A DNA stretch of 64,000 bases. Source: Streptomyces iranensis. Its GTDB lineage: Bacteria; Actinomycetota; Actinomycetes; Streptomycetales; Streptomycetaceae. Below are positions 14,951-24,359 of the stretch, piece by piece. The notes below the pieces were generated by a model that saw only the letters and a list, made by a program, of their open reading frames with translations, was not told the origin of the DNA and did not search any database. The stretch is from assembly GCF_017874715.1 (NCBI RefSeq), contig NZ_JAGGLR010000016.1:62001-126000 (forward strand), given 5' to 3'. Position 1 is the first letter of the stretch. Each line of letters opens with the position of its first letter. Made by a program: the position numbers and the translations under genes.

Positions 14951-17227
14951 TCATCCCCAGTGTTCCTCCTGATAGCGCAGGAGGTCATCGCCGTGGAGTT
15001 GCTTGGTGGCGTTGCCAACCCGGACCCAGAAGTCGGTGGCGTCGTTGCCACCCTTGGCGGGCTTGGCGAACACCGGCCTACCTGCCGCGGCAACGCTGAT
15101 CTGACAGACGACATTGCCAGAAATTTCGGGGAAGCGTACGCGGACGGTGGTCGCTGTCGGGGTCGACAGGCTGCTGTCGAGGAGTTGGCGTACGAAGAGC
15201 TCGTACCCGTCGACGCTGGCCTGTGACTCCAGAGTGGCGAGATCGTTCTCGATGCCGAGGACAGTCCCGTCGTCGGCGACGCCGATATACAGGTTTCCGC
15301 CCTCGCCATTCAGGAAGCCGCAGACGGCCTTGACGATATTGTGCCGGAGGGACTTGTCGGCCTGCCGGGTGTGCACGTTCCAGCGGGCGCTTGCCTTGAA
15401 CTCGGTGCCCTGGGACTCGCCGGCGGCGATCATGTCGGCCGGGGTGGGTGGGACGTACGCAGGGCGTTCTCCCGTGAGGGTTTCGAACGCTTCCCTCACG
15501 ACCTTGGCGATTAGCTGGCGCCGCCGTTCCAGGAAGGTGAAATAGTCGAGCTGCTCCCAGCCGACCGGAAGCGCGTGCCACCGTACCTGCCGCTCGAGCG
15601 CCTCCGGGTCCATCCCGTCCGTGATTCTCGGCCAGTAGTCATGTGGTGCGTCGGTGTTGGACTGCTCGTCTGCTGGCCACGTCACGTAGGCCATGTTGGC
15701 GATGGCATTGACTTGGCGCCGGTCGGTGATACCCAGTCTGGCGAGTGTCTTGCGGTGGAACAGGTTGTCCCGGTCGACAGCCTTGGCGGGTTTTACCGAG
15801 GGGTCCAGCAGATCACGGATTCGTTGGTCGCCGAGGAGGATTTCGGCGTCAAGGATGTTGAGCGCCGCCTGGTAGGCGAACAGCACCGGTGAGCGCGACG
15901 AGGATGTGTCCAACCGGTTCGGCAGGGAGATGTTCCAATAGTCGCCGGTGAAGTTCGCTGCGATGATCCGGTCGAGTTCTACGGTGAAGGCACGGCCGTC
16001 ACCTGGCGGCAGACTGCCAATGCGTCCCAGGTCGAACTCCATCTGTGACTCTGGTGAGTTGGAGTACCGGCCGGTGGTGTGCGCCATGAAGAACCACCGG
16101 CCGATCACGGGACGGAGTTCATCGGCCGTCAGCCCGAAATCGTGGCGTCCGATCAGCCAGATCGTGTAGCTGTACAGCAGGGCGTTGTCGGAGGTGATCA
16201 TCTTGCGGCTGCGGAAACCAGCCGCCGTGACGCACTGGAAGAACTCGTGCCAGCTGGTCAGGTCCAGGACCTTCGTGTGTGCCTGGGCGAGCCGGTCGAA
16301 CTGCTCCTGCCGTCGAGCGGCGGTGACCTTGCCGGTTTCGAGGTCCTTTCCTCGCAGGACGCTATAGACGTGCTGCAGCCGGGCGCGCCGGAAAGCGACA
16401 GCGACGGCTACGCGCAGCAGTTGGTCCGGGCTGGGATCCAGAAAGGCGTTCCGAGGGCTCGGACCGGGGAGTCCTGCGATCACCGCGCTGCGGCTGAAGT
16501 CTTCGAGCTGGCGGCGCCCTTTCTCCCAATGCACTGACATCAGGGTGAGGATGAAGTCGGACTGGTTGAGCTTCACGCCTTCGGAGTTGATGCGTACGAA
16601 GATGTCGGCGACCTGCTCCTCGTTGGCCGAAGCGCCCAGCTCCACAACCTGGAAGCGAAACTCGTGCAGGTCCCGGACCCTGTCTATGCGTTCTTCGAGC
16701 TCATCCTTGGCAGCGTCCGACAAAGGCTGTCCGCTGGCCTGTTCGAGCCGTTGGAAGAACTGCCGGATGGTGGGCTTGTAACCACCTCGGGCCCAGAGCG
16801 CGGTGATGTCCGGAATGAAGTGAGCGTCACGCTCGATCGCCGCGTCCGTGACCTCGAACGTTTGGTCCTCCGGGTGGAACGCGATGCGAACGTTGATCTC
16901 GTCGAAAGACTTAGTGACGATCTTACGCCCGGTGAGGACAGCGAACAGGGCGGTGAGTCGCTGCTGCCCGTCAACGACCAACAGCTGGGGTGTTCGACCG
17001 CCGGCTTCCGTCCCGATCTGCCGCGTCCCCACCTCAGCGCCGGTCTCCCAGAACATCAGGGTGCCGATTGGGTAACCCCGATACATCGAGTCGAAGAGAT
17101 CACGGGTCTTCGCTGCGGACCAGACGAACGGGCGTTGGATGTCGGGGAGCCCGATACGGCCGCCTTCGATGTTCTCGATCAGGTGCCGGAGCGTGTAACC
17201 AGTGTCTCGATACAAAGTAGGTGGCAC
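14951..17227 (-). CDS. DUF262 protein with a degraded HNH-like motif fused to a Schlafen AlbA_2 domain
   Basis: The protein has 758 residues. Residues 27-36 read LPDIQRPFVW and 85-90 VDGQQR, the DUF262 motifs. The segment at 486-495 reads RDNLFHRKTL followed by GITDRRQVNAIANMAYV. In related proteins that position reads RHHLFPK, so the paired His and the Pro of the DUF1524/HNH motif are replaced and nuclease activity is doubtful. From residue 604 the chain reads ESQGTEFKAS, KSLRHNIVKAVCGFLN and GNLYIGVADDGTVLGI, which is the AlbA_2 (Schlafen-type) domain, a nucleic-acid-binding and sometimes RNase fold. The GTG start at 17227 has AGGAG about 12 bases upstream. The gene is presumably a nucleotide-sensing defence protein in which AlbA_2 is the effector. 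Confidence 0.85.
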   Translation of the reverse strand: MPPTLYRDTGYTLRHLIENIEGGRIGLPDIQRPFVWSAAKTRDLFDSMYRGYPIGTLMFWETGAEVGTRQIGTEAGGRTPQLLVVDGQQRLTALFAVLTGRKIVTKSFDEINVRIAFHPEDQTFEVTDAAIERDAHFIPDITALWARGGYKPTIRQFFQRLEQASGQPLSDAAKDELEERIDRVRDLHEFRFQVVELGASANEEQVADIFVRINSEGVKLNQSDFILTLMSVHWEKGRRQLEDFSRSAVIAGLPGPSPRNAFLDPSPDQLLRVAVAVAFRRARLQHVYSVLRGKDLETGKVTAARRQEQFDRLAQAHTKVLDLTSWHEFFQCVTAAGFRSRKMITSDNALLYSYTIWLIGRHDFGLTADELRPVIGRWFFMAHTTGRYSNSPESQMEFDLGRIGSLPPGDGRAFTVELDRIIAANFTGDYWNISLPNRLDTSSSRSPVLFAYQAALNILDAEILLGDQRIRDLLDPSVKPAKAVDRDNLFHRKTLARLGITDRRQVNAIANMAYVTWPADEQSNTDAPHDYWPRITDGMDPEALERQVRWHALPVGWEQLDYFTFLERRRQLIAKVVREAFETLTGERPAYVPPTPADMIAAGESQGTEFKASARWNVHTRQADKSLRHNIVKAVCGFLNGEGGNLYIGVADDGTVLGIENDLATLESQASVDGYELFVRQLLDSSLSTPTATTVRVRFPEISGNVVCQISVAAAGRPVFAKPAKGGNDATDFWVRVGNATKQLHGDDLLRYQEEHWG

Positions 17228-17530
17228 AGCCGGGGACTCCTAACGTTCGAGGGCAACTGGTCGGCGGGAGCGGTCAGAGCGTGGGAACGGCATCAGGTTT
17301 CTACCACGCGGACACGCTACAACGCAGGGCCAATGACCCTCGCCACAAGAAGGAATGCATGGGGGCGGGACTCAACTAGAGCGTGTTTAAAGTGCCATGG
17401 CGATGAGCCTCGCCGGAGGGCATCGTCGTGCCCAACGTGGTTTCGTCGAGAGACCCTCGCACGGCACGTTTCGCGCGGACCGCGGTACCGAAACGACAAA
17501 CGCAGCAACAAGCGCCTCATGTCGACACCG
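17228..17530. other. spacer between the DUF262-AlbA gene and the IS element
   Basis: No credible gene is seen. Short frames across 17317-17530 on both strands show no recognisable family. The stretch holds the DUF262-AlbA promoter and the left flank of the insertion sequence. Confidence 0.4.
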
Positions 17531-19198
17531 GTTAACCTCGATCTTTCGTGACGGTCTGCCGACGGAGTTGGCAGACCGTTTCGCGCTCTGTGTCTGATGG
17601 TGGGCAGGTCGACTGCCCGTCTGTCGCGTCGGGTGGGCGCCGGGTTCCACGGCTCCGGTTTGGTGTTGCTGTTCGCAGGGGTGGGAAAGGTGCTGGTCAG
17701 CCGGGATTCGGGAGGGCGTGGAGCCGGTCCAGGGCATCCGTGATTACGTCGGTCCAGGGCCAGTGCTCCGCGAGGCGGAGGTAGCGGCGGCGGCCGGTGG
17801 TGAAGAGCTGGGCGGCGGTGGAGAACAACCGAAGCCGCAGGCGGCGGGGCTCCCAGAGCCGGGCCCTGCCCGTGAGGGTGAGCAGGGGCATCCAGGCGAG
17901 CAGGTCGAGGGCGATCTGGACGATCTCCAGCCAGATCTGGTTCTGCGCAGTGTCGTGGAGAGGGAGATTGCGCAGGCCGGTGGCGCGGGCGGCGCGGATG
18001 CGGTCCTCGGCCCGGGCCCGCTGCCAGTGGCGCAGTTCGAGGGCGGCGATCGCCTCGCCGGCGGTGTTGGTGGCGAAGCACGTCAGGCGCATGCCGTCGG
18101 CGTCGGTGAAGCGCAGTTGGGCGCCGGGGTGGGGCCGTTCCTTGCGCACGATCAGCCGCAGCCCTTTCGGCCAGCCGGTCAGGCAGTCGCCGGCGAGTTC
18201 GGCGATCCAGGCGCCCTCGCGGATGTCGCCGTCGGGTTCGGCGGCCGGTGTCCAGGCCGAGGCCGGGACCTTCAGGACGGCCTGGTGGATGGCGTCGGTG
18301 ATAGTCATGCCGACCGAGTACGACAGCCACCTTCCGCGCCGGGCGAGCCAGGCGACGAACTCGTGGGTGCCGCCGCCGGAGTCGGTGCGGATCAGCGTCT
18401 GACGCCCCCGCCGCAACCGTTTCGGCAGCTGGGCCAGGGCCAGTTGTGTGGCTTCGATGTGGTCCGCGGCGGTGTTGGAACCCGCGTTTCCGGGCCGAAG
18501 CAGGCCCACGACCGGCTCACCGGACCCGCCCCGGCCGTGGTCGACGAACCCCTCAGCGGGTGGTGCCCGAACGTCTTCTTCCAGGTCGCGGCGGCGTCCT
18601 GCTTCTCGGAGTGCGCCAGGACGAGGACGCCGTCGATGTCCACGATCACCTGCCCGTCCGCGTCCGGCGCCCCATCACCGGCCAACTTCCAGACGTGTTG
18701 GCGTACTTCGGCGCGTGCGGTGCGCAGCGCGGCCAGGACCCGTTGTCCGCCCGACGCCAGCTTGCTGACCAGCCGGGAGACCGTGGGGTCGGAGGCCACC
18801 GGCCCGAACACGGCCGGCTCGGCCCGCAGCATGCCGACATCAGCCAGGCAGTCCCCGCCCAGCGCGACCGCGAGCGCGACGTCCAGCAGGACCTTGCCCG
18901 GATCGTGCACCGTCCGCGGTTTGCGCCACGGCACGAGCGCCGCCGATAGCGCCGCGTCCAGACCGGACTTGCGGACCGTCTCGACCAGCAGCACCGCCCC
19001 GGCCTGCGAAACCACTCCGCGACCGCCGCCCTCGACGCGGACACGCGGGTAGGACCCGATACGCTTCTTCACCTGGAAAGTGCCTCCGGCGGTGGCGGGA
19101 ACAAGGACCTCAGCAATCCTCATTCTCGCTGTTCAGAGGCACTTTCCGCTTTCTTGATCACGAGCTGGACAGCCGCCTCGTGAAAGCGCGAGGTTAAC
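17531..19198 (-). mobile_element. IS1380-like insertion sequence
   Basis: The element is about 1.67 kb with imperfect terminal inverted repeats. The left end (17531-17551) begins GTTAACCTCG and the right end (19178-19198) ends CGAGGTTAAC; 17 of 21 positions agree. It holds a single transposase gene, as IS1380 members do. No target duplication could be assigned with confidence. Its right end lies about 30 bp from a truncated serine recombinase. Confidence 0.6.
17697..19123 (-). pseudogene. IS1380-family transposase broken by a frameshift
   Basis: The N-terminal frame starts at ATG 19123 (MRIAEVLVPATAGG) and includes KPRTVHDPGKVLLDVALAVA and DADGQVIVDIDGVLVLAHSE, then ATWKKTFGHHPL. There the reading moves to another frame that continues FVDHGRGGSGEPVVGLLRPG, NAGSNTAADHIEATQ and LIRTDSGGGTHEFV, with the DDE residues in the DIDG and RTDSGG segments. 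The shift lies at about 18555, where a CTGAGGGGTTC run appears to lack one base. No slippery heptamer fits the codon phase, so this is more likely a disabling mutation, or a sequencing error, than programmed frameshifting. Confidence 0.8.
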
Positions 19199-19227
19199 GA
19201 TCACGTGCGATGAGGACTGGAGCGCGC

Positions 19228-20073
19228 CTAGATACAACTTCCCTTCTGCTGCGGAATGTCGGTAATTTCCGCGAGCCACAGACGGCTCAGAGCACGGGTG
19301 ATTCGTGCCATGCTGTGCCGGGCCAGGCGCTGAGTGAAGATCCAGGACAGGGCCGGCCCGCAGTATGGGTCGATGTCCAGACTTTGGATGCGCAGGCCGC
19401 GGCGAGCGAGTGCTCGGTTGGGGTGCGGGCCGGCGTCCGCCAGCCGGTAGCCATACGGTGGCCGACCGCCGAGGTAACGGCCCTGGTCGCGGGTCTGCAC
19501 GGTCATCGCGCTGCGCATCCGGACCCGGACCCGGGCGATCTCCCATTTGGACAGGATGTCGAGCAGGATCATCAGCTCCTCCTGCCCGCCCATCTGCGGA
19601 TCCACCGCGCCGCCCAGCTCCGGCACCCAGACTCCGACACCGTAGTGCTCCTCGAACAGCGGGGCCATGGTCGCGAACTGATGGCCGTAGAAGCCCCGCT
19701 CGCTGGAGCCGATGATCACCGCGTCGAACCTCCGGTCCGGGTCGCCCATCGCCGCCAGCAATGCGGCGGCCTCCGGACGACGCACCCAGGGCACGGTCCG
19801 GTTATGACCGATGTCGAAGAATTCGGCCACGATCCGCCCCATGCCCGGAAGCAAGGGCCTGGGCGCGCAGCAGCTGCCAGGCCCGCGACGTAGCGGGATC
19901 CTGGTGATCCTCGGTGGATGCCCGTCCGTAGAAGGCAAACCGAAGTTCGGGCAGCTCGGGGGCGGGGATCCGAACCGCCGCTGCCAGGGTTCGCCAGCCC
20001 AGTCCGCGAGCGAACCTTGCCCGGCCGCGGTATCAGAGGCTGGGACGGCGGGTGGCGCGTCGGCTGGCATCAT
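19228..20073 (-). pseudogene. serine recombinase (resolvase/invertase) relic
   Basis: From ATG 20073 (AGGAGG five bases upstream) the frame runs through WAGEPWQRRFGSPPP. The recombinase catalytic segment then continues in another frame (ELRFAFYGRASTEDHQDPAT, with the nucleophile Ser in GRAS). A second shift restores the original frame at GRIVAEFFDIGHNRTVPWVR, GSSERGFYGHQFATM, and ILSKWEIARVRVRMRSAM. The two indels, in a C-run at about 19965 and a G-run at about 19858, cancel each other but scramble the 40 residues that hold the catalytic serine. The DNA-binding C-terminal half is missing: the reading breaks off after ARITRAL, close to the IS end. The gene is certainly inactive if the sequence is right. 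Confidence 0.8.
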
Positions 20074-20399
20074 CGGCACCTCCTGCTTACCGCTGGGCTC
20101 GCCCGCATGTCGACCGTGGACCGCTTGCGAGTCGCCGTCAACGGTCCGGGACAAAGGCTGACTCGAACGGGTGAAGATCGGTGTCCGTTGCTTCGGCAGC
20201 GGTGTGCTGCCTGGCCGATAGCCTCGGGCGCGCCCCCCGAGTACGGCCAGTTCGAAGTGGCTCCGTTCTTTGCTTGCGTGGCGGCCCGGTGGCTGGATCC
20301 GTGCCGGCGGGACGGCAACCGTTGTTGTGGGTGTCCAGTGGCCTATTTTCTGCCGGGTAGCGTGGCCGGGTACCGCTTCGCCGTCTGTGAGGGTGTCTG
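20074..20399. other. spacer without a convincing gene
   Basis: This is the upstream region between the recombinase relic and the frameshifted gene at 20400. No frame shows a credible start with sensible protein sequence. Confidence 0.35.
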
Positions 20400-21887
20400 T
20401 TGCCGGTCACGTTGCCGGAGGAGGACGTGCTACGGGAGCGGGCCGCCGCGGTCCCCCTGATCGGGCAGCTGGCGGGACTGGCCGGGTGGGCCGGGAGCGA
20501 GGGCCGTGATCTGACGAAGACGGGCCAGCTGCGCCTCGCCGATGCCCGGGACCTCGTCCGCTTCCTGGACACCGGGGACCCGGTCGAGCAGGTGCGTACC
20601 AGTGCGGAACTGCCGCGTGTGAACCTGCTGTTCGCCTGGGCGAAGCAGGCCCGGCTGATCCGGGTGGCCAAGGGCCGGGTGTACGCGGTGGCCAAGGCGC
20701 GCCCGGTGCTCGCGGATCCGCTCGCGCTGTGGGAGCGGGCCTTCCAGGCGTTCTTCGAGCTGCGGGGCCCACTGCTGGGCGGCCCCGATGGGTACAACGC
20801 CACCTCGATGCTGTTCGATGTGTACCAGGATGTGCTGCCCGACATCCTCAACACTCTCTACAGCCTTCCGTACCCGATGCCCTGGCCCCGGCTCCGCGAC
20901 TCGGTCCACCTCGCCTACCGGATGAGTTTCACCCTCGGCGGGGCGCCGGAACGCGAGCAGCGGGCGTGGACCTGCGCCACGTCCTGGACCTCCTGGAGCG
21001 CCTCGGCGCGATCACCCGCGAGCAGGGCATGGCCGACCCCGTCTTCCTGGACACCGCACTCGATGAGCCCCCCAGCCGGTCCGCAACTGCCCACCGGGAT
21101 GCCCGCGGAACTCGCCCAGTTGCTGGGCTCCCTCCCGGCCGTCCCGGACCCGAGTGCACCGCCCGCGCGAAGGAGTTGCGTGCGGAACTGGCTTCAGGCC
21201 CTGTGGAGTTGATCCGCCTCACCGATCTGGGCACCCGCGCCGTCCGGCGGCGGCTGATCGCCCAGGGCCGTAGCGCACCGCTGGTGGGCGAGCTCACCCA
21301 CGCACCGGCGGCCGGACTGCTGGGCGTGCTGGCCCAGGAGTACGACCCCGAACACGCCGAAGCCGAACTCGCCGCCCGGACCGCCGCCCACGACAGCCCC
21401 GGGCACGCCCGGCGACTGCTCCTGGAGGCCGTACGCACTACTCCTTTCCGTACTCGTGCTGCCGCTCTTCTCGACACCCTGGCCACCGCCCTGCCCGATG
21501 GCAGGGAACTGCTGCGTTCCCTGCGCGGCGACGCGGACCTGGCCCCCACCGCCCTCACGGTCCTTACCCAGCGCGGCGCCCTCGACCACGAGGACCTGAC
21601 CGACACCGAGGCCGCGCTGATGGCCGCCGAGAGCCTCCTCCAACTCCTGGACTTGGGCGGCGAGCAGGGCCCTCCCGGAAGCCCTGCTCGTCCAGGGCCG
21701 CGCGGAGGCCGAGACGGCGATCGGGGCCGCACTCACCTCCGGCCACCCCGACCGGGCCGGACTCGAGGCGCTGCGCGACCTCGCCGACGGTCCCCTTCAC
21801 GCCAAAGCGGCTCAGCTCGTACGGCAGAATGCGACCGGCACCCGGGCACGGCGCAGCACGACGAAGAAGCGCAAGCACCGCCGCTGA
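20400..21887 (+). pseudogene. multiply frameshifted helical protein of unknown function
   Basis: A TTG-initiated frame reads LPEEDVLRERAAAVPLIGQL, TGQLRLADARDLVRFLDTGD, VNLLFAWAKQARLIRVAKGR and SLPYPMPWPRLRDSVHLAYR. At about 20965 it shifts to VDLRHVLDLLERLGAITREQ, returns near 21075 to PPAGPQLPTGMPAELAQLLG, shifts again near 21160 to ECTARAKELRAELASGPVEL, and shifts once more near 21670 to EALLVQGRAEAETAIGAALT. It ends in a basic KKRKHRR tail at 21887. At least four single-base indels are needed for one continuous protein of about 490 residues. The helical protein resembles a Streptomyces family of unknown function. The decay, or a run of base errors, is unmistakable. Confidence 0.65.
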
Positions 21888-21912
21888 CCTCGACCCGCAC
21901 CCTCCCCTCTCG

Positions 21913-22656
21913 TCACGGCTGCCCCGGGGCGTTCGGAGTGGGCCGGGCCCGACTGGAACCCGCAGGTGGTGTGGGCCGGTAGCCGTGATCGGCGAGCCAG
22001 GTCCGGGCCCGGCCGTGCCGGCGTTCCGCGCTGAACAACCAGTAACGGCGCTGCTCAGTCGGTGAGGCGGCCAGCGCGTCCTTGAACCGGCGGAACGCTC
22101 CCCGGCCCGTGATCGTGGCACCCAAGGCGTCGACGAGGCTCCGGTCGTCGAGTGCGGCGATGAAGTCCTCCATGTCCCGGTAAGCAGCGTGTGACCTCGC
22201 GCATGCCACATGCAGCCGCCGCCCGGTGTCCTCCGGCTCTGCTTCACCCCAGGGCGCCCCGAAGTCCGCCGTCGCCGACCGGCACTCGCCGGTGTTCAGA
22301 TCGACCCAGCCACCGCCCCAGGCCGGATCGCCCTCCAGCAGGCCGAAGAGTTCCTCCAGATCGACAGGCAAGGGACGCAGGAAAGGGGTAGCGCCACCGA
22401 TCGCGGCGTCAAGCTGATCCGCCAGTACCTCATCGCCTTCCCAACTCCGCACCCGCAGCGCCGCCAAGCACCGGACCGCCGTTTCCACGGCCGCCGGCAC
22501 ACCCCGGACAACGGCGGCGGTCAGCACGTCTCCGCACTGCTGGAGCACCGGCTCCGCATCACGTGTGCGAAGCAGCGCGACAAGGGCCCTGCTGTCCGCC
22601 GCGTAGCAGGCGACGCGGAGCGCTGTCACATCGTGGTCACTCCAGGCATCGGTCAT
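21913..22656 (-). CDS. UPF0158-like protein
   Basis: The protein has 247 residues from ATG 22656; GTG 22668 is an alternative. The second half carries the family core: WVDLNTGECRSA, MEDFIAALDDRSLVDALGAT, TGRGAFRRFKDALAASP, and a RARTWLADHGYRPTP end. UPF0158 members are small soluble proteins of unknown biochemical role. The N-terminal 100 residues are an additional helical segment. It diverges from the conserved unknown gene at 22810, leaving about 150 bp that presumably hold both promoters. Confidence 0.75.
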   Translation of the reverse strand: MTDAWSDHDVTALRVACYAADSRALVALLRTRDAEPVLQQCGDVLTAAVVRGVPAAVETAVRCLAALRVRSWEGDEVLADQLDAAIGGATPFLRPLPVDLEELFGLLEGDPAWGGGWVDLNTGECRSATADFGAPWGEAEPEDTGRRLHVACARSHAAYRDMEDFIAALDDRSLVDALGATITGRGAFRRFKDALAASPTEQRRYWLFSAERRHGRARTWLADHGYRPTPPAGSSRARPTPNAPGQP

Positions 22657-22809
22657 GCCCGCGCCCACGCGGCACGCCCCGCGATCCGCTCTGCCGTCGT
22701 CCTCATCATCGTCCCGTCACTGGTCATGCCGACTCATCCTACGGACGACCCGACAGCATGCGCCCCCTCTCGAGGGCGACCGCGGGCGGCCGACAGTAGG
22801 GTCCTGTGG

Positions 22810-23940
22810 GTGAGCGAGTACCAGTACTTCGAGTTCCAGGCCCTTGAGCGGCCGTTGAGCCGCGAGGAGCAGAAACAGCTTCGTGATCTGTCCACCCGGG
22901 CGCGGATCACCGCGACAAGCTTCACCAACACCTACCACTGGGGAAACTTCCGCGGCGAGCCGCGCCGCATGGTCGAGCGGTACTTCGACGCCCACCTGTA
23001 CGTCACCAACTGGGGAACGCACCGGCTGATGCTGCGGCTGCCCAAGCAGCGCCTACCGCTGCGCACCGTCCAGCCGTACTGTCTCGACGACCACGTCGAG
23101 GGATGGAACACCCGCACGCATATCGTCCTCGACCTGACCAGCGAGGACGAAGGCGGCGACTGGGCGGAGGGCGCCGACGACTCCCTGACCGCGCTCATCG
23201 GCGTACGCGACGAACTTGCCGCAGGCGACCTGCGGTCCCTGTATCTCGCCTGGCTGTCCGCCCTCGCCGCGTGGGAACTGCAGGACGACGACGAAGAGGA
23301 GTACCAGACCGTCACCGAGCCTCCCGTCCCGGCCGGTCTCGCCGATCTCACCGCCCCGCAGCGCGCACTGGCGGACTACCTGCGCGTCGATACCGACCTG
23401 CTCTCCGCCGCCGCACAGTCCAGCCCCGCCGCCCCCGAACCCACGGCCAAGCCCACGAAGAAAGAACTCCAACGCCTGATCGCCGCCCTGCCGGCAAAGG
23501 AAAAGGACGGGTTTCTGCTCCGGCTGGCCCTGGGACAGGAACCCCAGTTGCACACCGACCTGCTGCACCGCCTGCACGGCACCGCCACCCCGGCCATCAC
23601 TCCCGCCAACCGAACCGCCGCCCACCTGCTCGACGCCGCCCACGCTCGCCGCACAGAACGCCGCCGGCGCGAACAACGCCGACAGGCTGAAGCCCGCGCC
23701 CAGCACTTGACAGCCCTGGCCCACGATGCGGAGTCCGTGTGGCGACAGGTCGAGGCGCACATCGCCACCAAACAAACCAACGCCTACGACCGGGCGGTCA
23801 CTCTTCTGCGTGACCTGCGCGACGCCTGCGACCACGTCGGCAGCGGAGCGGACTTCCGGCAGCGCCTCACGCGCCTGCGTGAGACGTACCAGCGCCGCCC
23901 CGGCCTCATCCACCGTCTGAACACCCATAACCTCCGATAG
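22810..23940 (+). CDS. conserved actinobacterial protein of unknown function
   Basis: The protein has 376 residues from GTG 22810. The first 140 residues are distinctive: YQYFEFQALERPLSREEQKQ, RARITATSFTNTYHWGNFRG, MVERYFDAHLYVTNWGTHRL and YCLDDHVEGWNTRTHIVLDL. After an acidic middle the C-terminal third is Arg/Ala-rich and helical (RRTERRRREQRRQAEARAQ). From memory, proteins of this type are widespread in bacteria and often lie next to a SWIM zinc-finger protein, which is not seen here. No catalytic motif can be assigned. Confidence 0.7.
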   Translation: MSEYQYFEFQALERPLSREEQKQLRDLSTRARITATSFTNTYHWGNFRGEPRRMVERYFDAHLYVTNWGTHRLMLRLPKQRLPLRTVQPYCLDDHVEGWNTRTHIVLDLTSEDEGGDWAEGADDSLTALIGVRDELAAGDLRSLYLAWLSALAAWELQDDDEEEYQTVTEPPVPAGLADLTAPQRALADYLRVDTDLLSAAAQSSPAAPEPTAKPTKKELQRLIAALPAKEKDGFLLRLALGQEPQLHTDLLHRLHGTATPAITPANRTAAHLLDAAHARRTERRRREQRRQAEARAQHLTALAHDAESVWRQVEAHIATKQTNAYDRAVTLLRDLRDACDHVGSGADFRQRLTRLRETYQRRPGLIHRLNTHNLR

Positions 23941-24359
23941 CAGACGGCACGGACCCTGAACTCCGGATAACGGCTCGGCACCGCCAGACGATCGCCACGA
24001 GCGTGTGCGACCCGGTAGTCTCCGATGCGCAGACGCTTCTGCGGCATCTCCGCCGAGATCGGGCGCCAATACTCCTCACGTTGCCGAGCGCCTTCGCCCG
24101 CAGCACGCGCGTGCCGACTCTTCAGGACCACGCCAAACGAGAACGCCCTGACCTGTCCTGCCGGTCTCGGGAGCCGCATCGAGGCCGACAAGGGCCGGCG
24201 GCTCTGTCAGGGGTTCGGAACCGCGGCTACGCCAGCGTCAACACCGTCGTGAGGGGGGTGAGCCGTGGGGTATTGGTCCACATACCCCCTCGGACACAGA
24301 CCATATCCCCAACTTGTGCGGGTCGAGCATTGCCTCGGCCCGCACGAGCTGTTTTGTGT
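23941..24359. other. spacer without a convincing gene
   Basis: This is the region between the conserved unknown gene and the end of the SMP-30-like gene. I see no reading frame with a ribosome binding site, no hairpin that stands out, and no RNA gene. Confidence 0.4.

Noticed and set aside
17317..17530. Possible second transposase fragment left of the IS
   Set aside because: The frames do not resemble any transposase domain; only weak sequence character was seen.
18392..18600. Programmed frameshifting in the IS1380-like transposase
   Set aside because: No slippery heptamer in the right phase and no IS1380 precedent known to me; a simple one-base loss fits better.
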